Below, one piece after another: positions 48,578-58,538 of a DNA stretch of 64,000 nt. The translations under genes and the position numbers were made by a program. The stretch is from positions 4,712,001 through 4,776,000 of the forward strand of contig NC_063273.1 in NCBI RefSeq assembly GCF_910591885.1. The letters are read 5' to 3'. Position 1 is the first letter of the stretch. The number at the start of each line of letters is the position of its first letter. This DNA comes from Bombus terrestris (Eukaryota > Arthropoda > Insecta > Hymenoptera > Apidae). The notes below the pieces were generated by a model. It worked only from the letters and a program-made list of their open reading frames with translations. It did no database searches and was not told the DNA's origin.

Positions 48578-48605
48578 CGTTTATATATATATATATATAT
48601 ATATA
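48552..48605. repeat. Two (TA)n tracts around ACGTT
   Basis: About 26 nt of TA, then ACGTT, then about 23 nt of TA. The whole is nearly self-complementary and could extrude a cruciform. Length is likely variable. Confidence 0.85.
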
Positions 48606-50178
48606 AATAATTATAATTGAAAATATGATATTGATTTAGTATGTTGTCAGTATTCAAATGCTTAAAATAATACCGACGGATGAAATCAGAAATTTCTTTA
48701 TTACCGACTGTTTATAATTTTGTTTTTGAAGGTAACATTACGTAAAAATTATATTATTGCTATGACTGATTTATTTATAAACACTTAAATAAAATTTATT
48801 GTAGCACATTTATGTATGAGAAGGAATAATAGTTGAATATGTAAGTTTTATAGGTTGTCAAGTTGTAAGATATATATATTTATGTATAAGAAATCAATTT
48901 TCATTATATTTTACGTAGGAAAGAAATTGATTTAATGAAACTCATGTCTCTGGGTTAATATTATTTTCAGTATACAATTTTGAACAGTTTCTAAATTTAC
49001 ATAATGGAACTTGTTAAAAAGATAGTAATCTTAGAAATGAAATGAAAATGTATATAGTGTCTTTTAATGTAAATTTTATTTGTAAAACAATCAGTGCAGA
49101 TTATAATGGATTTGAGGAAAGGATTGGAATTGGCTCAGAGTATCATAGATACGATACAATACATATTGAGAACATGAGAAAGCGAGAGTGCCATATCGAT
49201 CCGACTAGTTTGAAGTCTACCTACCTCAACCCTGATTATACTTTTACCAGTCGCTTTCATTGGTATAGGTTCTTTTTTTTATTTTCACTCCTCTATTAAT
49301 TCTAGAGAACACATGTGTTCTTGGGATGCATATTTTTTTTATTATGGAAATATTTCCTTTCATACTCTTAGCGCTTTCGTATTGAAAAGTTAGTTGGAAG
49401 CGCGATGTGTACGTATTTGATGCAAATCTTTCGATGGCTGCCACGATAACTTCTCGTATCGAGTGTACGGGAAATGTTGAAAATGCACGCTGCATCGTTG
49501 CGTAATAATTCTTATTACGGGTAATCTGTTTAAAAACAGTCGTCAGACAATAGTTGTATCATAATGTTATACACACGAGTTGGATATAAATACAGACAAT
49601 AGATTGATTTACACATATTTAATTTTCTTTCATTTGCTTCGCTATAAAGAGTAACAAAACATAATTCGATTGGTCACTATAAGATTTCCTCTCTAAAAAA
49701 CTCTTAACTCTTCGTGAGATACTTCGATAAACTGTACATTCTGCCTACTGATTCAATGAAATCAGATTTAATGACGATGCGATAAACAAAATACAACTTT
49801 CATTTTCCACAGAAAGAAAACAAAACTTCATTACCCTTATAAGATAAATTACCAAGGCATAACTTTTACTTTTAGTATTCAAGCTATATTCCCTTGTTTA
49901 CATTCTAATTCTTTCTACGTTTGGTTCCTCGATTGTTTTGTCAGCCATCTGACTTTTTCGCGGGGGTAAACACAGCAAAATATGCGATGTAACAAAAACA
50001 GATAAAATAACGTATAACGTTGTAGAGCGTAGCATGTAGGACGTTTGGTTAAAAAATAAATTCGATAAGTCGGTGAATTTTTGGGGAAATGGATAACGGT
50101 ATCGGGCACATGAAAATTCGAGAGTCTACGCTGGTGGGCTGTCTTGGGCGGGCGACGGCTGTGCGCAAAAACGGCGGC

Positions 50179-50202
50179 AGTCAAGTTCAAGGCCACCAGC
50201 TA
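50179..50202 (+). promoter_or_regulatory. ERR-locus element, copy 1
   Basis: AGTCAAGTTCAAGG at the start, then CCACCAGCTA. TCAAGGCCA is an exact extended monomer site (YCAAGGYCR) of the FTZ-F1/ERR type. It lies 1.38 kb upstream of the candidate first ERR exon, in a CG-rich island, and is followed by a pyrimidine-rich run. Confidence 0.55.
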
Positions 50203-51339
50203 CTTTCCTTTCCCTCCTTGCCTCCGCTGTGGAGCAACCGCCGCCTCCAGTGCCACCACTGCTGCCGCGCGACACCATCGCTACCACCGCCACAACCACT
50301 GCCACCGCCGTCATGCCCACAGCCACCGCCCCCGCCTCCCACCCATTCTCACCCTTCCATCGTGATATACACGTAGCACGCATAACGCCAGTAACGTATC
50401 AACTTAGGCCGAGCATGGGACTGTTTCGACCATGGGGGTAAAGGGAGTGTTTTGGGGCTCGATCGATCTACCTAGTCGTCTGAAAATTCAATTGGCTCTT
50501 ACGTCTACACAATGTCACTTCATACGCTCTTTCTTCGTTTATATATTCTTAAAGAGTTTCTTCATTTTCACACACACTCTTGATGCATCATAAAAATTTC
50601 TCCCAATCATGGAATCGTTCGTTCGATTAACATCTTGCCCTTACAAATCGATTCACTCTTTCCTCATTGTATCTGGAACATCGAAGGAGAAGATTCAATT
50701 GTCGAAAGACGTGATTTAAAAGTAACTTTAAGGCCAAGAGTTAATGACCGATTGTCATGACCATGATAATATCCACGGTAATATTTCGTTTGTATTTGTT
50801 CAACATGGTAACAGTTGTGTTTTAGATTGGAGTGGTCGATGCTTTTATCATCGATAAATATGGTCCGATCTAATTCCGTGGTCTCCGAGTGCGAACAGTT
50901 TGCTATGGGGTACTTTGAAAGCAGTAACTTGTACTGAATCAGTTTGAAAAATCTCACATTTGTTGTATGAACAGTGAGCAATTTTAAATTTACGTTTAAC
51001 TTTTTTATACTAACCTAATCTGTCTATCTAACTGGCAAATATAAGTATGCTTTGATGAGCCGGAGAAGCTTATCCGATCTATCAATGACAATAATAAATC
51101 AGAGAGATGTTTGAAATGCTCGGTTTTTCCATTCATAAAACATTATTTTGAATATGAAATTGGAACATAAGATGGAACATGTATTAATTAATTGGGCAAG
51201 ATAATTTGTAGATTATCCAAAAATTCAGTTAAATTGTTAAGCGATAAAGTAATTAGAATAAGAAATATATGTTTCGTGGATTTGTGGCGCCCGGTATTAG
51301 GATCGGCTGGCTCCGTGTATTACCGTATCGTCTGAATTG

Positions 51340-51579
51340 CCGTCAGTCGCGTACGGCTCGTCGTGCCGTCAACGTCGTGGTAGGGGGATGATGTGTACAT
51401 AAGTACGTCGTGCATGTGCTTATTCGTGTTCTACATGAGTGTTCGGATCTTAAGCATCGTGATCATTTTTGCTTTTCGTTCGTTTTTTCGTACAAAAGCA
51501 TAAGAGGAAAATAAAAGCCCAGCATCCTAGCGCCATTTGGATAGAACCGACAATCATGGATGCATGGATGTATGATGTG
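51340..51579 (+). promoter_or_regulatory. Candidate ERR promoter and 5' UTR
   Basis: CpG-rich, TATA-less DNA with an Inr-like GTCAGTCG at about 51342 and repeated CGTCGTG-type sequences just downstream, about 210 bp before a well-placed ATG at 51556. This is inference; no transcript evidence is available. Confidence 0.3.
51556..51579 (+). CDS. ERR: Candidate first coding exon of ERR
   Basis: ATG in good context (ATCATGG) encodes MDAWMYDV and ends at a good donor, GTG|GTAGGTG, in phase 0. The next secure ERR exon opens at 58533 with GTT TGC ATG ATG, open in the same phase, so joining gives an in-frame N-terminal extension through V-C to MMPGGG. The intron would be 6.95 kb. The short exon is not proven: there is no conservation data here, and the receptor could also start at 58539. 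Confidence 0.45.
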
Positions 51580-54500
51580 GTAGGTGTTGTCGATACATAA
51601 CCTCTTTCTTCTTCTCGTTCGATCTCGTGGCTTTGTTTACGTTGCTGCGCGCGCGTTCTCTATTGCTTTCCGTTAATCCCTTCGATCAAATACGGAACAA
51701 AGTTTTGATCGTTTCAGAATAAGAATGTTTAAAATTCATTTAATAGATTTATTTCGCAGAATTGTAAATTGTGTATCGCGATAGCTCGTCTGCTCTAGTC
51801 AAAGTTTGTAAAAATTCCATGATTCTTGCTGTCTTAAAAATGTTCATTTTTCTTTTGAATTTGATGTGCATGAATTTAATGATTTTTTCACGTAGATTGC
51901 GGCGATTACATTCGCGGCATGTTCAAACTCGCTTGTTTTCCGATGCAATAAGGATACATTACATATATATTATCTTCGTCGCATACTGTCAGTCAGCTTT
52001 AGCGACAACTCGGTTATTACGTTACGACGTGTCTGTTAGATAATCTATCCTGTAACTCACAGATCATTTTTCCACGCCTGCCGTTTTTGCCAACGTTACC
52101 GTTGATTCGTGATTACTTCAATGCTGTAATCTTCTCTTTCCGTTAATTAATAATTGAAACAACGATTCCCTTAAATTAAACGGTTTACCGTGATGTGCGT
52201 AAAATATTTGAATAAATCTTGAGATACTGTATGAGCGTAGCTGGAAATATTTTACACGATTCCACCCAAGAGGTATAGGATATGTGTGAACGTTGTCATG
52301 AAAAAGTTGTTTATTTTGATGGCAATGAAACACCTAAATCGTACGACCTTAGTCGAGAAGCTTTTACCAAATACTTTTTCACAACTGTGGTTTTTGGTCG
52401 TTTCTCAGAATTTCATTTAATTCTTGTATATCTGCAAATTTTTTAAAATTTCGGACAATGAGTGTTATGGATAGTGATTAATAAAGCTCAAAGAACGATT
52501 TTAACGATGACGCTAATTTCAAAAGAAAAAAAGATATAGATAATTTGGTTATCCTTGAAATATTGAGAAGAACGCGTAACAATTATCTCGTGCTCCATTT
52601 AAAATCGTTTCAATTGTTTCGCGATAATTGGCTTTTACGCGGTTTGATACGCACAAATGATTTTCGACGATAGCAAGCATAATAAAATAACTTTATGTCA
52701 AGCCGTTCAGACATTCTGAATCATCCAAAAATTTTTCGAATTTTTCTGTGTTACATTCATTTAAAATTCACTTCAATATCGACGTGTTCGTGCAAAGATG
52801 ACTCCTATACTTTATCGATAATGAAGATTTCCTACATTTATCGTACGTAATACATGCATGTAACTATATATATTTTTCTCAATCATTTTCAACAAAATTT
52901 GCATGCGAAATTATCCTTGCGAAATTATTTCTCTTTTTTTTATAGAAATCACAATAATTTCATAATGGTGTATATGTATTTCGCGATTCGTACGTATTTA
53001 ACTATTTAAACGTATCATAAAACGATCTCATATACATCTATACCCACGCGATTAAGTCTTACGCAATTCTATGTGCGTGAAGCTTAATAGGTACATCGGA
53101 TTGCTGCTTTCACCTTTGAATTTATTATACTTAGCATTTCGATCAACGCACGGACCGAGACATATTTGTATCGATACGTTCTCGAACTTGGTCGATACCG
53201 ATTTTGATAAAAGGCACTCTCTTTCTGGGGAATAAATATTGGCCGATTTTATCTCTCGCAATGTTTGCGAAAGACAATCTCCTCCGAAATTTCGAGTTCG
53301 ATTGCACGTGACGCATACAGCGAATCGATGGATCGAGTTAAGCTGACACTGCAACGGAAATAAAATTGTGGATTCCAACGTAGGAAGTTTGGTAGAAGGG
53401 AGGCTGCTGGAAAGTTAATAAAAAAAAAAAATAAATATATATTCGTCACGAGGATGCGTCAGTGGGTATTTTCGGACTCTCCGGGTTCTTACTTTATGTT
53501 AGAGAAGTTTTCAAACCGTTCTAAGTTGATGGCTCGACCGCTAAAGTATGATCCTCGAATTTTTATGAATTCCTAACGTGGCAGAGGTGTATTTTTTTAT
53601 TTTGCGGTTCTCTTTCAAGCTATTTTTATTAAATTGTAGCTTCGAGATCATTGGTTTCCGTTTGTTTATGGTGATAAATGCTTTCGTATGGCAGGCTAGG
53701 GATTCATGCGAACCGCGTTAAAGGAAAAGAAAAGGCACGTTCGAGTAGCTCCGTCATCAAACAACTTTACAAGAAACCATGTGTTTTTGTACTCGAGGTA
53801 GTGTCTTGATATATGTGCACTAGCTACAAAGATCTTGCATCGCCTTAATTCTCTCTCTTCGTATCTCGGTTACCGTACTCGCCACGAAATTACGCGCGGC
53901 ATGCACTTGCGCGTTCATCGACATTCAACTTACGTATACTCGTAAGGGAAAGTTTCACACTTATGTTTTGCAATGTGTAAAGTACACATCTATATAGTCA
54001 CAACATTTGACGACTAAAAAAATATTTTCTTGAAACGAATTCACGTTGATGAACATTAAAGGTTATATCGATCGATGGCAGCGACAAACTGATCTGATGG
54101 AGCGTCGAGATGAAATACTCGAAAGTCAAGCGTTGATAGAGGGTCGGTAAAATATCTATAGGGCAGATCTGGCAGTACAATCGTAATTATTCGTAAAGAA
54201 CGTTCGAAGATCGGTTGATCGACGATGCGAAATCATGGATACCAGGTATGGTTAGGCGCCTGTCGATAGGCTACCGTGATCGGTGATTGGTCGTGCGGGT
54301 CGTGGCGATGATGCGTCGTCTGGTTTGGTAAGAAACAAGCTGGGTAATCATCAGCTTTCGGAACTCGGTTCGAGTGGGGAGCGTTGGAGTTTTCAGGCTA
54401 CGAGACACGTCGGTGACGTCATCTCAGAGCTGGGTCAGCCATAACCTTGGACAATGCGCGAAACAAATTCTCGTATGTGCGATTTCTACTTCGAGAAAAC

Positions 54501-56676
54501 CACACGTTCGTGCAACGTGATTTCCGTTATTTTTTTCTTTCCTTGTTTATTGAAATCAGTTGACCGTGAAGTACATTTGCTAGTAATTCGCTCTCCAACG
54601 CGTTTAGAATTTTCACCGGATAATTCAGAAACTAAATTTTATCGGAATACGTACGTATGTAAAAATATGTGGAAAAAAGGATGTTTAGTAATTTTTGTTG
54701 CGCAGAGAAATTTACGTTAAAAGGTGACAGGCAAAACAAGGAGAAGCAATTCCCCGAATCGTTGGTGAAGGTAGAGAGCAGAGACTCGAAAAGTGAAAGA
54801 GCGTGGTTCTAAAATTAGTTCAGCGATAATCCTGATGTTATTATAGCGACTCGTTATTGCCTTATTTTTTTATTGGCTAAACTTGCCGCGAAATCGGAAC
54901 ATGGTTGTTACCGAAGCTTTGGCCTTGACCGCGACCCAGGGTCTTCATCCTCGAGATATCGATTTGTTCTCTCTACTTCTAATTCTGTATCTACCTGTAT
55001 ATAGCCACGATATCGCTACTCCGTGAGTATTGTAATAATTCAGGGTCACCGCGATCGACTTGTTGCAAAATCACGAGCATACCATATATATAAGTACGTC
55101 GCGACGCTTTTCTTTTATCGGAAATTTATCCGCAGGAAATAAACATTCATCGTAACTCTAGAAAATAAGATGGTGTCCGGTTCCTTTCAATCGTCTTCGA
55201 TCTCGTGCAGGAGTCTCGAGTTATCGGGAGAAGATTGCGTAATCTAGGAACATTTCCGTTCAACGACAGAGTATCGTTTCGCAAAAAATTAGGCGTGATC
55301 TAGCCTTCGGCCAATCGGCCAAAATGTTTGTCGTTGAGTCGTTTATCAACGATTCGCACGAGTTGATGTATCTCTTATCGCTCGATTCGAAGTACCATTA
55401 AGTACCACACGTAAAGGTAGTATGTAATATTTGCAATAGGTGCAGAATATCGGGAGCAAATAATGTAACACAAATGTTAAATAGGTATGAATCGGAACCT
55501 AACTCAAACCGAATGGGATTTCATTCGAGTTTAGCGGTACTCGATAGCGGTAACATGATTCTACGAAATTCCAATTAGTTCGTACGTGTCTTCCGTACGT
55601 ACGTACCTACTTCCATATATACGTATATAAGTACGTTTCTGTAGAAGCGGATTGAACGACGAACATGTGACAATTTGTATAAAACGCGATGATCGATGTC
55701 ATTTTTTCAATGTTGGCACAAATGAGACGATCTAATTTGCAACAAGGACTCGTGATCGAGGAGCACGACTTAAAATAAAGCGATCGCAACTGCAACCAAC
55801 GACTTCTTTTTATTTGTCTCGCTTCTGCCACCTAGACTTTTTCTCGCTTACATAATCGGCTCGTTTAAAAAGAAGTTGGACTGGTCTCGTGCGTACCTCG
55901 AGAATTTTGATGCCCATATAGCGGCTTCGACTTCAAATCGCTAGCCACAACTCCATACTTATATATGCGTAGACTTCTGCCGTGTTAGAATTATATTTTA
56001 TATTTGATTTTTTGTTTGAAAATGACCAGAGAGACGGTGTGAAAGAACATCGTTTTGTATCGATTTTTGAATATGGTTGTACAATGAATGGCGATCGTTA
56101 CGGAGACATGTTTGATCGTAATTAAGCCGAGTTATTGTGATAGAAATAAAATTACGACTAGCCGGTGCAATCGATATTCAGGTCATGGCTTCCTCTAAAA
56201 ATGGATGCCCGATTAAAGGCTTCGTTTTCTTTTTCTCTTGCCTTTTCTTTTTTTCTTAGTTGCGTGCGTATGTATATATGCGAAAAGACACGAAAACCTC
56301 TGTCAAACGGAATAATTAACGACCTTGATCCTCTGAAGTGTTACACATGCGAATATCACTTACGCAGAATGAAGCAATATAGTCAACGATTTCGTGCAAA
56401 TTTCAGGGTATGCGGGTTTTAAGTATTCAACGAGAAAATCATTGATTTTATCGAGCAGGATGATCACTAGAGACACCGCGGTTGCAAAGGAATTAAAAGC
56501 CTGTGAATTTTTACCCAGCTCGATTTAGTCCGGATTTATTGTTAGAATTCCACGTGCAGACTTGTCAGAAGCTGTGCGAAAACAGAAGGAAACGAGAGAA
56601 CGAGCGAATCGACGTGCACGAGGGTATCCGAATACGAGGAAGCTGAAACCGAGCAAGATGGATAAAGAGAGCAGGA
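51580..56676. other. Putative ERR first intron, proximal part
   Basis: 5 kb of CpG-containing, gene-free DNA. 54200-54460 looks most regulatory: an inverted CCAAT (GTGATTGGTC, about 54280), a palindromic CRE and CCAAGGTTA (minus strand, about 54442). Open frames such as 53052-53378 (minus) lack protein character. Nothing else recognised. Confidence 0.4.
54414..54421. promoter_or_regulatory. Palindromic CRE (TGACGTCA)
   Basis: A perfect TGACGTCA inside GTCGGTGACGTCATCTC, the consensus for CREB/ATF dimers. In vertebrates ERR expression responds to cAMP/PGC-1 signalling; relevance here is inferred. Confidence 0.45.
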
Positions 56677-56791
56677 GTGTTGTCGCGAGGAAGAGAGCGA
56701 GAAGCTAACGTGACTTGGATAGAGAAAGGGAAACAGTGTGAGACAGAGAGAGGAAGAAAGAGAGGAGAGACTCAGACAGAGGGACTCAAGG
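56677..56791 (+). repeat. GA-rich tract 1 (GAGA-type)
   Basis: Purine-rich DNA with many GAGAG motifs, the kind bound by GAGA factor, about 105 bp before element copy 2. It ends at ACTCAAGGTCGG, itself an ERR-like monomer site (TCAAGGTCG). Confidence 0.7.
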
Positions 56792-56895
56792 TCGGCGAAG
56801 TCGGTTGTTTCCGTCGGAGTTCGGCGTCTAAAATTGTGTATTGGCTTGGCGCGGATCTGCGGCCTTCGCGAACGTGGCCGCTTCTCCCACAGAAA

Positions 56896-56920
56896 AGTCA
56901 AGTTCAAGGCTAACCAGATA
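56896..56920 (+). promoter_or_regulatory. ERR-locus element, copy 2
   Basis: AGTCAAGTTCAAGG then CTAACCAGATA. From 56890 to 56920 it is identical over 31 nt to copy 4 (57897-57927). AAGTCA and AGTTCA are adjacent nuclear-receptor half-sites; TCAAGGCTA is a near match to the extended monomer site. A CT-rich run follows. Confidence 0.65.
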
Positions 56921-57173
56921 TCGCGATACGCTCGTTTCTCTCTTTCTTTTTTCATTCCATGTTCTTTCCTTCCGTCTGCGTTTTGGTAACTGTTTAATCG
57001 AACGGATTATGGAACGATCCGAAGAATGCGAGAAAATCGAGAATCGCCGATGACTCGTAGGCTTCGTAGTTCGATTGAGACGAATCGAGCTGACGCTTAT
57101 GCAATCTCGATCTTTTTTCTTCTTTGTCTCTTTAAACTTTCCTCGTTTCGATCACGCCTGTTTTTCTTTTTCT

Positions 57174-57186
57174 CCCCCCCCCCCCC
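57174..57186. repeat. C13 homopolymer
   Basis: Thirteen consecutive C after a T-rich run. Length is prone to sequencing error. Confidence 0.9.
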
Positions 57187-57387
57187 AATATTGTTTCGTT
57201 GCAACGTGTTTTTCAATTCTGACGAATCGCTCGTAACTTGAGGGGAGTCGTATCGCTGTCGTTTCGTCATGGTCGTCATTATGTATCGTGGTTGAGTGTT
57301 CCGCGCACCGTGTCGGTTTTTATTTCATTAATCTAAACGTGGGAGATGTGCACGTCGCGTCGCACACGTGAAGCACTTCGCACGACT

Positions 57388-57412
57388 AGTCAAGTTCGAG
57401 GTTAACCACATA
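57388..57412 (+). promoter_or_regulatory. ERR-locus element, copy 3 (diverged)
   Basis: AGTCAAGTTCGAGG then TTAACCACATA, three substitutions from copies 2 and 4 over 25 nt. Followed by a pyrimidine-rich run (TTCTTTTCTTTCC), as in the other copies. Confidence 0.6.
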
Positions 57413-57770
57413 CTTCGATGCCTCGTTCTTTTCTTTCCTTTTCTAATCTCTTGCTACCGTTTTTCCTTTTTTCCCGTCTGCCCCTCGCTCGCCATACGAT
57501 TAACAATTCTTGATCTTTATCGATTTCTGCCGTTGAAGTAAACTGTCGGTTAAAATGGAGTGCAATCGGAAAAAGCTTTTGACCAATTCGGCATTAATAC
57601 GAGCCGTGGTCTAATAAAATCTGCATCCTGTGTTCGGCTCGAGTGCCTTTCTCCATTATTCGTTTGCTGAGTGGTTGTTACACGGCGAGCCACTCGAAAT
57701 TAAAATCAAGCGAATGATATCGGTATCGAAAATCGTCACGTTGCAATGATAAGGTATCTGCCTATCTTGT

Positions 57771-57824
57771 GAGAGAGAGAAAGAAGGAGCAGGAGAGAGA
57801 AAGAGAGAGAGGGAGAGAGAGAGA
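57771..57824 (+). repeat. GA-rich tract 2 (GAGA-type)
   Basis: (GA)n-type purine tract 79 bp before element copy 4, repeating the GA-tract/element arrangement seen at copy 2. Confidence 0.8.
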
Positions 57825-57902
57825 TCGTGGCTGGATAGCGTATAAATCTCCAGACGTGCGTCCCAAGCTCTCGCAAACGATCGTAACTGCATCTCGCAGA
57901 AA

Positions 57903-57927
57903 AGTCAAGTTCAAGGCTAACCAGATA
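57903..57927 (+). promoter_or_regulatory. ERR-locus element, copy 4
   Basis: Same sequence as copy 2 (31-nt identity from 57897). It lies 606 bp before the first secure ERR exon. The preceding CGCAG makes it look superficially like a 3' splice site, as in copies 1 and 2. Confidence 0.65.
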
Positions 57928-58538
57928 CTCTGCGCTCCTTCCTTTGCCCCTCGACCCCCTTTCTGCGTGCATTTAATATACGATACCGAGGGCAGGAGGG
58001 CGGAAGAGGAGCAGCAGGCTTACGCAATCCTTTCACCGTTACTTTGTTCACTATCGTTCTACCCCACTGTTTCTTTAAGGATACCTTTCTTCTCATTAAG
58101 TTATTCATATGATTCATTTTACCCTTTTGCATAAATTATCCGATTGCGTCGATAGAACAATGATTTCTAGTTCTCTTATCGTTACCAGATCATCGAAAGA
58201 TACATGATGCAGATAAACATCATTCGGTGATGAAGCTCGCTGTATACTTATAAGATTACATTAAGAAATAAAGGAGTTGATATTCCGAGAACATCGATGC
58301 TACGTATCGCGAATTTTCTGAAGTCAATTCTAAAAATGCTTGAGGCGTTGGTCGCGCTTAAAAATAGCAACAGAAAAAAAGTGCAGCCGACTGCAGAGCA
58401 GGCTGTCTCTTCTGCTTTTCGGCATTTGCTACGGTTTGCTTAAAAGCGAACGCCCATCAGTCTGTGTTATAGGGAACAGATAGGAGAGGAGGATACGTGC
58501 GAAATTGTAAGATGTTCTGTTGATTGCTTTAGGTTTGC

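Larger units (their letters stand above)
47812..51300. other. Long gene-poor region upstream of ERR
   Basis: 3.5 kb. 47850-49000 is AT-rich with the TA microsatellite; 49000-50100 has mixed composition. A perfect 16-bp palindrome AGAACACATGTGTTCT lies at 49306-49321. 50090-50460 is a CG-rich island with CCN-type low complexity and element copy 1. Open frames here are low-complexity or short and are not annotated. Confidence 0.4.

Noticed and set aside
49306..49321. AGAACACATGTGTTCT palindrome as a steroid receptor (GRE-like) site
   Set aside because: The spacer is four rather than three bases and insects lack glucocorticoid-type receptors; more likely a chance palindrome or E-box.
50089..50441. 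Proline/alanine-rich frames in several registers
   Set aside because: All three frames are open only because of CCN low complexity; no start context or splicing supports a protein.
53052..53378. 108-codon frame on the minus strand
   Set aside because: No recognised family, no regulatory or splice context; long frames are expected at this GC content.
54360..54380. tRNA B-box-like GGTTCGAGT
   Set aside because: The trailing CC is missing, no A-box is at the right distance, and no cloverleaf can be drawn.
56542..56955. 137-codon Ser/Leu-rich frame on the minus strand
   Set aside because: It is antisense to the GA-rich tract and element copy 2; composition comes from simple sequence and there is no domain.
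57769..58134. 121-codon Arg/Glu-rich frame
   Set aside because: The first third is a translated (GA)n repeat; there is no conserved segment and no splice context.
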